Origin: Anaerolineae bacterium
GTDB lineage: Bacteria > Chloroflexota > Anaerolineae > Aggregatilineales > UBA2796
NCBI GenBank assembly: GCA_019637555.1
Contig: JAHBVK010000011.1
Coordinates: 59,877-123,876 of the forward strand
DNA length: 64,000 nt
Reading direction: 5' to 3'
Part shown: positions 57,646 to 64,000 of the stretch, piece after piece
Layout: each line of letters begins with the position of its first letter
Position numbering within the stretch: the stretch's first letter is position 1
Notes under the pieces: model-generated
The model's database searches: none
Seen by the model: only the letters and a program-made list of their open reading frames with translations
Told to the model about the DNA's origin: nothing
Position numbers and translations under genes: made by a program

Positions 57646-58692
57646 ATGCACAACCAGACCGATTGGCAGATCGTCCCAAATTTCGCGTTCGATACGTTGT
57701 GCCTGCTAAACGCACTTACGGGCGACGAGTTCTATCTAACTTACTATCAGCGAGAGTACGATCATTTTGCGCCGCTGATCGAGTTGGATGCGGACGCGCG
57801 GCAAGCAATGGCAGAACTGACGCGGAAAGTCAAAATTGAGGGCAAAGAAATAATCTCCGCTTTCTTCTGCCTGTACTTCTCCGCTGTCGAGGTAGAGGAC
57901 ATTGATGATTTGCTGACCACGCTGCAGGATACGTCGGCACTACATCGGAATTTTGCGGAAACGGCATATTTCGATCCTGAGGGTGAGAAGCTGTTCGAGT
58001 CGGTGAAGCCAGAACTCGGCGTGATTTTGCGCTTCCTCCAATCGGTCAATGTGGAGCAGTATTGGCGGGATCACTTCCTGCCCGCGATTGAGGCGAAGAT
58101 CGCAGAGATCGGGGCACAGCTACCGCAGTACAACATCGTGCCGCTGGTAGAACGCCATCTGGGGACGGCTCTGGCGGACAACCGGATCACGGTTTACATG
58201 CTCGGTTTTACGCAGCCGCACGGGATCAGGATTGTGGGAACGCGCTACCTGACGGACGTAAGCTGGCCCTTCAGAATCGTGCTGAGCAACGCCGTTCACG
58301 AGATGCTGCATCCGCCGTACAGGTTAGATGACGAACTGCTGGCACAACTTCAGTACTTCAAAGATGACACCTTCGTGATGGACAAAGTCCTTAATCACAA
58401 TCCGGCATTCGGCTACAACACCTTCGAGGGTTACATCGAAGAGGACTGCGTGCAGGCGCTGGATCAATACCTCAACGAGAAGCTAGGCGTGGCGAAGGAT
58501 GCTGTCAAACGCTGGCAGGACTCGGATGATGGGATGCACGTGCTGGCACTAGTATTGAACAACAAAATGAAAGAGCAGAATTTCCCGCAGAACGGCGAGA
58601 GCTTTCGCACTTTCCTGATGCGGTTGATCACCAGCGGACAGTTAGCTGACATCAAGAGGCAATATGAGCGCATTGTCGCTGCGGCTAACTAA
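57646..58692 (+). CDS. Unrecognised protein with HEMLH zinc-peptidase-like motif
   Basis: 348 residues. The centre holds IVLSNAVHEMLHPPYRL, an HExxH zinc motif in a helix. Downstream YIEEDCVQALDQYLNEKLG supplies glutamates that could be the third ligand. The flanks are helical (ALTGDEFYLTYYQREYDHF; VKIEGKEIISAFFCLYF). No signal peptide. The start at 57646 has GGAGAGGA 7 nt upstream. Its end overlaps the O-antigen-ligase-like gene by 29 bp, so they are translationally coupled. A gluzincin-like peptidase is possible. Confidence 0.65.
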   Translation: MHNQTDWQIVPNFAFDTLCLLNALTGDEFYLTYYQREYDHFAPLIELDADARQAMAELTRKVKIEGKEIISAFFCLYFSAVEVEDIDDLLTTLQDTSALHRNFAETAYFDPEGEKLFESVKPELGVILRFLQSVNVEQYWRDHFLPAIEAKIAEIGAQLPQYNIVPLVERHLGTALADNRITVYMLGFTQPHGIRIVGTRYLTDVSWPFRIVLSNAVHEMLHPPYRLDDELLAQLQYFKDDTFVMDKVLNHNPAFGYNTFEGYIEEDCVQALDQYLNEKLGVAKDAVKRWQDSDDGMHVLALVLNNKMKEQNFPQNGESFRTFLMRLITSGQLADIKRQYERIVAAAN

Positions 58693-60241
58693 TCCGCAAC
58701 TGCGCTGGGCGATCCTCGCTGTCGTCGCGGGGATCGGGATCGCGCTGCTGCCGCTGCCCGTTGCACTGGCTGTCGCCGCCGTCATCGTGATCGCATTCGC
58801 CTGCGTCGTAGATTACAGTGCGGCGTTATTGGTGCTGTTCACCGCTGCCCCGCTGAAGGCACTGATCGAGACGGAAGTTCCCGGTGCGCTAAATTGGGGA
58901 CTGGATATCGGGCAGATGCTGTTCCTCGCGGTTACGGTGCTGTGGATCGGACAGCGGATTCTGCGGCGTGATCGCTTCATCTTCGCGTGGAGTCCTACCT
59001 TAGTTCCGATAATAATCGTTATCGTTAGCGCAGGCTTCAGCGTGTGGACGACTCTCAGTTATCAGCGAACGATCAAGGAGTTGGTCATCTGGGTCGCTAT
59101 CGCGGTGATGTGTGCGCTGGTCACTTCGCACGCACGACGCAACGCCAGTCGCTACGCGCTGGCAGGGATGGTGGCGGCGCTACTGATAGGCGGCTGCGTG
59201 CAATCGCTGATCGGGCTGTACGAATTTCTGGGCGGCAGCGGTGCGGCACACCTGTGGATTCTGGACTATCGCTTCTTTCGCGCGTTTGGCAGCTTCGGGC
59301 AACCCAATCCCTTCGGCGGCTATATGGGACTGCTGCTGGCGCTGTGTGTTGGAGTTTCTTCAGAAATAATTAAGGATTTCTTTATACAAATTCGATTTAA
59401 GTATCAACAGGATCACAGTTTGCCTTCGGAGGCAACCCGTCGTGGTCATATTGGCGACAAAAAGAGTATGATGTTGAAGTCGAGTAGTCTGGCAATCTTA
59501 ATTCTTGCCGCTACCGGCATATTGGCGCTCGGACTCGGCATCTCGTGGAGTCGGGGCGCATGGGTGGGATTCGCGGCGGCGCTGGTAGTCATGCTGATCC
59601 TCTATCCGCGGCGTCGAGCTATTGGCATAGGATTGGCGGCGCTGCTGATCGGCGGCGGTGCGCTGGCGGTAGTAACGGGCATCGCGCCACCGTCGATCAT
59701 CCAGCGGTTCAGCGACTTCACTCAAGACCTGACGGGTTTCGGTGATGTGCGCGGACAGGTGATCAGCGATGCCAATTACGCGGTGCTGGAACGCTTCGCG
59801 CACTGGCAGGCAGCGATCTGGATGGCGGAGGACTCGCCGTACACGGGGATCGGCTTCGGCGCATACGAGGTCGCTTATCCCAAGTACGAGCTGATGAATT
59901 GGACCTTTGCCCTCGGGCACGCGCACAATTACTACTTGAATATGCTGGCGGAGACCGGACTCATCGGACTGATCGGGTACGTGGCGGCGTGGGGCATGAT
60001 CCTGCTGCTGTCACTGCGGGCGCTGGATAGATCGACAGGCTGGCGACGAGGGCTGGCGCTCGGTTTGTTGGGCGTGTGGACACATCTGCTAGTACATAGT
60101 TTGTTCGACAAACTATACGTCAACAATCTGTTTTTGCATATCGGCGCAATGCTGGGTCTAATAGGCGCGCTTTTGCCACCATACGATGACAAAGGCGCAG
60201 CCTCGATAGCACAGCAGGCTCAGAACAATCGTGAAGGATGA
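58664..60241 (+). CDS. O-antigen ligase (Wzy/WaaL) family membrane protein
   Basis: 525 residues, about 12 hydrophobic segments. The typical large extracytoplasmic loop near the C-terminus includes WQAAIWMAEDSPYTGIGFGAYEVAYPKY and LGHAHNYYLNMLAETGLIGLIGYV, where the His-Asn-x-x-Leu region is the family signature. SWSRGAWVGFAAALVVM is also typical. Polymerises or ligates surface polysaccharide. GAGG is 5 nt before the ATG. An AT-rich insert (IIKDFFIQIRFKYQQDHSLP) breaks the middle. Confidence 0.9.
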   Translation: MSALSLRLTNPQLRWAILAVVAGIGIALLPLPVALAVAAVIVIAFACVVDYSAALLVLFTAAPLKALIETEVPGALNWGLDIGQMLFLAVTVLWIGQRILRRDRFIFAWSPTLVPIIIVIVSAGFSVWTTLSYQRTIKELVIWVAIAVMCALVTSHARRNASRYALAGMVAALLIGGCVQSLIGLYEFLGGSGAAHLWILDYRFFRAFGSFGQPNPFGGYMGLLLALCVGVSSEIIKDFFIQIRFKYQQDHSLPSEATRRGHIGDKKSMMLKSSSLAILILAATGILALGLGISWSRGAWVGFAAALVVMLILYPRRRAIGIGLAALLIGGGALAVVTGIAPPSIIQRFSDFTQDLTGFGDVRGQVISDANYAVLERFAHWQAAIWMAEDSPYTGIGFGAYEVAYPKYELMNWTFALGHAHNYYLNMLAETGLIGLIGYVAAWGMILLLSLRALDRSTGWRRGLALGLLGVWTHLLVHSLFDKLYVNNLFLHIGAMLGLIGALLPPYDDKGAASIAQQAQNNREG

Positions 60242-60248
60242 CTCGTCA

Positions 60249-60803
60249 ATGGCTCAATCGTCGGCTCGGTTGCTCAACCCCAATTACGTAATCAAGCGCG
60301 TTAGCGTCAAAGTCGGCGGCGAGAAATCCCGCGAGGTTGAGCGTTTTATCAAGTTCCTGATCGTCGGGGCGATTGGTGCAGCCATTGACCTCGGCTTAAG
60401 CAACTTCCTGATGAAGTTCGTCTTTCATGTTACCCGCGATGCCTTGCTGCCCGTGATGATAGCATCTGCCTGTGGTTTCATCGCCGCTGTGAGCAGCAAC
60501 TTCGTGTGGAACCGCTACTGGACGTATCCGGACTCGCGTTCGCGCCCAATCGCGCGGCAGCTTGGTCAGTTCTTCGTAGTCAACGCCGTCGGCTTGGGCA
60601 TCCGCATGATCATCGTTTCGCTGTTCTATGTTCCGGCAGTGTGGCTGACCGAGCATTTCTTCAGCGATGTGATCCATGTGGCACTCACGACGAACCAGAT
60701 TGACCGCATCGGCGCGAATGTCGTAGTGATGCTGGCGCTAGTAGTGGTGCTGTTCTGGAACTTCTTCGTCAACCGTCACTGGACGTATGGAGATGTGAAG
60801 TAG
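60249..60803 (+). CDS. GtrA family membrane protein
   Basis: 184 residues with four membrane helices: RFIKFLIVGAIGAAIDLGLSNFLM, then ASACGFIAAVSSNFVWNRYWTYPDS, GQFFVVNAVGLGIRMIIV and VVVMLALVVVLFWNFFVNRHWTY. Pairs of FxxNRxWTY motifs are the GtrA hallmark; members flip polyprenyl-linked sugars. An in-frame GTG at 60231 would overlap the ligase gene. Operon with the ligase and the HEMLH gene. Confidence 0.92.
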   Translation: MAQSSARLLNPNYVIKRVSVKVGGEKSREVERFIKFLIVGAIGAAIDLGLSNFLMKFVFHVTRDALLPVMIASACGFIAAVSSNFVWNRYWTYPDSRSRPIARQLGQFFVVNAVGLGIRMIIVSLFYVPAVWLTEHFFSDVIHVALTTNQIDRIGANVVVMLALVVVLFWNFFVNRHWTYGDVK

Positions 60804-60987
60804 CGCGGGTTTACCTCACCCCGACGCTTCGCGTCACCCCTCTCCGTTTACTGAGAGGGGACTACAGGGACGAGTTGGTTGTGCTTTTCAGCCCTAGTGA
60901 GCAGGGATAGGCAAAGCCGACAGTCAGGTTAGAATCAGTCGCTTGTTATAGTGTTAATACTCACACAACGTAGATATACTGTTATAA

Positions 60988-61014
60988 CCCGATAGCTCCA
61001 AGCTTCGGGTTTTT
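60988..61014 (+). terminator. Terminator upstream of the glycosyltransferase gene
   Basis: CCCGA-T-AGCT / AGCT-TCGGG stem with a one-base bulge and loop CCA, followed by TTTTTG. It lies 185 bp after GtrA. Confidence 0.75.
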
Positions 61015-61034
61015 GTTTGTATTAATTGGATACC

Positions 61035-62189
61035 ATGTCAGCATTGCCAACGCCAACCATCGGTATTGACTATACGCCTGCCTATGAGCAAGGTGGCGGG
61101 ATCGGGCGTTACGTGCGCGAGTTGATCGCGGCGCTGGCGGCTGAAGATCAAGAGAGCGCCTACAAGCTGTTCGTGATGGGCGCAGGTAAGACGCCGCTGC
61201 CGGCGCTGCCCGGTGCGAATTTCCGATGGCATCCATCGCGGATCACGCCGACATGGTTTGCGCGGATGTGGGGACGCGCACAACTGCCGATCCCGGTGAA
61301 TCGCTGGATCGGGCGCTGCGATCTGTATCACGCGACGGATTTTGTACTGCCGCCGACAGATCGGAACACGCGAACACTGCTGACCGTCCACGATCTCTCC
61401 TTCGCCCGCGTGCCAGAATCGGCAAGCCCTGCGCTGAAAAAGTATCTCGATGCCGTCGTGCCGCGATCCGTACACCGCGCCGATCATGTGCTGGCGGATT
61501 CGCAGGCGACTAAAGACGATCTGGTGGCGTTGTACGGAGCGTCGCCGGAGAAGATCACCGTGCTGCTCAGTGGCGTCAATCCGCGCTTCGATCCGTCGCC
61601 TGTGACGCCGGAAGATCGCAAGGCGCTGCGCGAACGTTACGGGATCGGGGATTGGGATTTCGTGCTGGCGGTAGGCACGGTGCAGCCGCGCAAGAATTAC
61701 GAACGCTTGATCCGCGCGTTGGCGGCGCTGCCCGAACCACTGCATCGCACGCGGTTGGTGATCGCTGGCGGCAAGGGCTGGCTCGATGCACCGATCTACC
61801 GCGCGGTGAAGGAGCTACGCATCGAAGGGCGGGTGATCTTCACCGGATTTCTGGATGATGCGCTGCTGCCCGCCTTATACAAGACCGCGCGATGCTTGGC
61901 GTTTCCGTCGCTGTATGAGGGCTTCGGGCTGCCGATTCTTGAGGCGATGGCATCCGGCACGCCTGTGATCACGACGGGGATTTCGTCGATGGCGGAGGTG
62001 GCTGGCGATGCTGCGCTGCTGATCGATCCGCTGTCGATTGAGGAACTGCGCGGCGCGTTGATCACGGCGCTGGGGAATGATCAGGCGCGAGATCGGTTGA
62101 TCACGGCGGGGTTGCAGCAGGTCAAGCCGTTTACGTGGGCGAACGCGGCGAGGAGGTTGCGGGAGGTGTATGAGGGGTTGTTGGGATAA
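61035..62189 (+). CDS. Glycosyltransferase family 4 (GT-B)
   Basis: 384 residues. IGIDYTPAYEQGGGIGRYVRELIAAL is the N-terminal sugar-acceptor domain; LLTVHDLSFARVPE and VLLSGVNPRFDPS are typical of mannosyltransferase-like members. The donor domain has VLAVGTVQPRKNYERLIRAL and the E-x7-E motif in LAFPSLYEGFGLPILEAMASGTPVI. Probable surface-polysaccharide synthesis. The ATG at 61035 is preferred to the TTG at 61026. Its last 31 codons recur, degenerate, at 62714-62807. Confidence 0.93.
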   Translation: MSALPTPTIGIDYTPAYEQGGGIGRYVRELIAALAAEDQESAYKLFVMGAGKTPLPALPGANFRWHPSRITPTWFARMWGRAQLPIPVNRWIGRCDLYHATDFVLPPTDRNTRTLLTVHDLSFARVPESASPALKKYLDAVVPRSVHRADHVLADSQATKDDLVALYGASPEKITVLLSGVNPRFDPSPVTPEDRKALRERYGIGDWDFVLAVGTVQPRKNYERLIRALAALPEPLHRTRLVIAGGKGWLDAPIYRAVKELRIEGRVIFTGFLDDALLPALYKTARCLAFPSLYEGFGLPILEAMASGTPVITTGISSMAEVAGDAALLIDPLSIEELRGALITALGNDQARDRLITAGLQQVKPFTWANAARRLREVYEGLLG

Positions 62190-62227
62190 CTGCTGAGTGG
62201 ATGGCTCGAACCCCTTCAGCCCTGAAT
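62097..62227 (+). repeat. Left copy of the 131-bp duplication (3' end of the glycosyltransferase gene)
   Basis: Aligns without gaps to 62714-62844 with about 20 mismatches counted by eye. It covers the last 31 codons and about 38 bp of downstream sequence. Confidence 0.85.
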
Positions 62228-62291
62228 GTTCATTGCGAGTTCGGACTAGCCTTTAGTCAGATGATAAGCAAAGATCGCGCATGGCGTCTCA

Positions 62292-62717
62292 ATGGATGCA
62301 AATCGTTCCTATTCTGAAATTTATCTACACACATGCGACTTACTAAGGGAAACGGCGGAACGAACCTTAGAGCGTCTTTTAACGCCTCAGGAACTGGCTC
62401 ACATCTATAATGCGGGATCTCTCATGATGCTTGAGTTAGTCGGCGTGGGTATTGAAGCTGGTTCAAAAGAGAGCATCTTAGAGACATTACTCTCCGTAGA
62501 TTATCTTGATCGGCTTGATGAAACTAAGCAGCAATTGCCCAAAATCCTAGAGAAAGAATTTCTCGGTCAAGCCCTCAGTCAACAGCTAGTTGAGAAACTC
62601 AGGCAAATTCCCTATGTCTATACAGCTTATCAAATAGTGTTAAGAATGGAACAGACACCACAGGAAGCCCGTTACGAACAATTAATTCAAATTGTGGATG
62701 ATCTAATCCAAAATTGA
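62292..62717 (+). CDS. Hypothetical helical protein inserted between duplicated glycosyltransferase tails
   Basis: 141 residues, all-helical and rich in Leu, Glu and Gln (SEIYLHTCDLLRETAERTLERLLTPQELAHIYNAGSLMMLEL; YEQLIQIVDDLIQN). AT-richer than its neighbours. No signal peptide or membrane segment; no family recognised. Its stop codon TGA is formed by the first bases of the right duplicate (TTGATC), so the gene end and the duplication junction coincide within 4 bp. This suggests it arrived with the event that duplicated the tail. Confidence 0.68.
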   Translation: MDANRSYSEIYLHTCDLLRETAERTLERLLTPQELAHIYNAGSLMMLELVGVGIEAGSKESILETLLSVDYLDRLDETKQQLPKILEKEFLGQALSQQLVEKLRQIPYVYTAYQIVLRMEQTPQEARYEQLIQIVDDLIQN

Positions 62718-62844
62718 TCGCGGCGGGGTTGCAGCAGGTCAAGCCGTTTACATAGGAGAATGCGGCGAGGAAGTTGCGGGGAGTGTACGAGGGGTTGCTG
62801 GGATAACTGTTTAGTGGATGCCTCGAGCCATTCCAAATCTGAAT
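62714..62844 (+). pseudogene. Degenerate duplicate of the glycosyltransferase 3' end
   Basis: Still readable as LIAAGLQQVKPFT-stop-ENAARKLRGVYEGLLG-stop, compared with LITAGLQQVKPFTWANAARRLREVYEGLLG in the intact gene; the Trp codon is now TAG. About 85 percent identical to the left copy. Confidence 0.85.
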
Positions 62845-62859
62845 CTGCTTTGTGGTCCG

Positions 62860-63312
62860 TCAAGTAAGTTCATTGCGTCCACTTCCATTGCTTTCGTGGC
62901 GCTCGATCATCTGAAGTTCAACGCAAATCACCTCTAGCCCAATGCTACCTTCGAGTCTTAACCTGTAAAACTGCTGCGGATACAGATTTTTACCGCTGAG
63001 CGATGCGTAGAAACCTACTTCTGCGACGAGCGCCCTTACCGCCTCTGGAGCGTCGAACTTTTCAATTGTAGCTCCCAAGATTAGTGGATCGTCGTAGTTA
63101 AGGCGATCTTCCCAATGTTTTCTAAAGTCGAAGCTGTGTACTCCACTACATTCAATGTCAAGCCAATAATCTGTATCGTCGGTCCCACCAACGATCAGTT
63201 TCATAGTGATGCTGCCATCGGGACTTAGGATCAGGTCGAATAAGGAGGCATTATCTAGCCACTCGGCGCAGATACGCTGGTAGCGTTCCAATTCACTTGA
63301 CTCCGCTGGCAT
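62860..63312 (-). CDS. Hypothetical protein
   Basis: 150 residues from MPAESSELERYQRICAEWL; GGAGA is 9 nt upstream. Alternating strands and helices (SLFDLILSPDGSITMKLIVGG; YWLDIECSGVHSFDFRKHWEDRL; FYRLRLEGSIGLEVICVELQMIERH). No signal peptide. Unrecognised; could be a small immunity-like or regulatory protein, but nothing adjacent supports a specific role. AT-richer than core genes. Confidence 0.62.
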   Translation of the reverse strand: MPAESSELERYQRICAEWLDNASLFDLILSPDGSITMKLIVGGTDDTDYWLDIECSGVHSFDFRKHWEDRLNYDDPLILGATIEKFDAPEAVRALVAEVGFYASLSGKNLYPQQFYRLRLEGSIGLEVICVELQMIERHESNGSGRNELT

Positions 63313-63538
63313 CACTATTTCTCCACACTTATAGGAATATAATCGATCTAAGCCAACCACAACGCCGCTTTAAGCTTCGTTGCAAAAGTAGCCACTTCAC
63401 AAAACCAACGATGCGATCTATTTGAACACAAAGTGAGCAGTTATTGGACTAGGAAGTGACTAGATACCTTCTGTATTCTAGCTCGTGAAGGTCAATGATT
63501 TAGCTCACGTTGAGCACAAGATCAGAAAGGGAAATATC

Positions 63539-63844
63539 ATGGCAGTTCTAGCAGTTTTCTACGGGGACGGCTTCACTTCGCAGATGTATGATACGTTACG
63601 CGCAGAAGTTGGTTGGGCGATCACGCATCCTGAGGGCGCTATGATCCACGTTGCATCGTTCGATGAGAGCGGTTCGGCACACGTAGCCGATGTGTGGGAA
63701 TCACCGGAAGCACTGGATGCGTTTGTGCAGACGCGCCTTGGTCCAACGCTGCAAAAGCTGAACTTTCCGGTGCCTGAAGTGAAGGTGTATCTACTGCATA
63801 ACCTTGATGTATTCCCGATTATCCACGAGCACATGCTTGCTTAA
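63539..63844 (+). CDS. Small dimeric alpha/beta-barrel-like protein
   Basis: 101 residues. MAVLAVFYGDGFTSQMYDTLRAEVGWAI...GAMIHVASFDESGSAHVADVWESPEALDAFVQTRLGPTLQKL has the strand-helix-strand-strand-helix order and the VxDVWES segment typical of antibiotic-biosynthesis-monooxygenase-like (ABM) small proteins. Catalysis is unproven. The ATG at 63539 has AAAGGGA 8 nt upstream; the frame opens at 63485. The remaining 156 bp to the window end show no clear gene. Confidence 0.75.
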   Translation: MAVLAVFYGDGFTSQMYDTLRAEVGWAITHPEGAMIHVASFDESGSAHVADVWESPEALDAFVQTRLGPTLQKLNFPVPEVKVYLLHNLDVFPIIHEHMLA

Positions 63845-64000
63845 TACGTTCCAGCATCCCTCTACAGCGGGAAGCGATTAGCTTATAGTCGCTTCCTAGC
63901 ATTGATCCCACTGTTGCTATTCATGACCCTCGATAATGTGACAAAACTCCATATTCCCCGTGATCTTCGTCACCTTCGCTGATTTTCGCGGAAAGTATCA

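Noticed and set aside
62292..62717. Insertion sequence or integron cassette
   Set aside because: There is no transposase, terminal inverted repeat or attC-like fold. The flanking repeats are copies of a gene 3' end instead.

Overview
This window is a chromosomal stretch of a bacterium with roughly mid-50s percent GC (judged by eye). The overall character suggests Chloroflexota, perhaps an Anaerolineae-like lineage. The reasons are many secreted or lipoprotein genes with Thr/Pro-rich linkers, a giant kinase-STAND-WD40 regulator, a WXG100 cluster and divergent single-gene transcription units. No marker gene here fixes the phylum, so the assignment is inference. There are no tRNA or rRNA genes, CRISPR arrays, transposases or integrases. 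One structural RNA, the tmRNA, is clear.

Left part (1-16.3 kb): a dnaX-ybaB operon, a 1537-residue kinase/LuxR/STAND/WD40 regulator, a galactokinase operon, a lipoprotein, a DUF429 protein, a Gfo/Idh/MocA oxidoreductase, an ssb-rsfS operon with a good sigma70-type promoter, and a protein with a staphylococcal-nuclease-like segment.

Second part (16.3-25 kb): the tmRNA, followed by an operon of an acetyltransferase and a DUF4287/DUF5655 protein. A DUF2726 nuclease-like gene is wedged against arginase and flanked by a duplicated arginase 3' end. Next comes the most unusual locus, a tight ten-gene operon (20.4-25.0 kb). It encodes up to eight small WXG100-like or helical proteins of about 100 residues, a coiled-coil protein and a 419-residue protein of unknown family. 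No ESX secretion ATPase or membrane component is present in the window.

Middle (25-40 kb): polyphosphate kinase 2, a PadR regulator with a long tail, MtaB, an operon of Trm112-like protein, lipoprotein and lytic transglycosylase, DedA and ExoD membrane proteins, a MazG/tetrapyrrole methylase fusion, photolyase, and secreted proteins of unknown function.

Right part (40-64 kb): a modular GH5 glycosidase with three repeated modules, kynureninase overlapping a family-9 glycosyltransferase, an FkbM methyltransferase, a peroxiredoxin with a histone-H1-like tail, and a second Gfo/Idh/MocA enzyme. A pentapeptide-repeat/TIR protein, an MFS exporter behind an operator-like promoter, a PQQ-propeller protein and an esterase follow. 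A surface-polysaccharide group comes next (HEMLH protein, O-antigen ligase-like protein, GtrA, family-4 glycosyltransferase). The last gene of that group has a duplicated 3' tail downstream of an inserted small gene, which repeats the arrangement seen at arginase.
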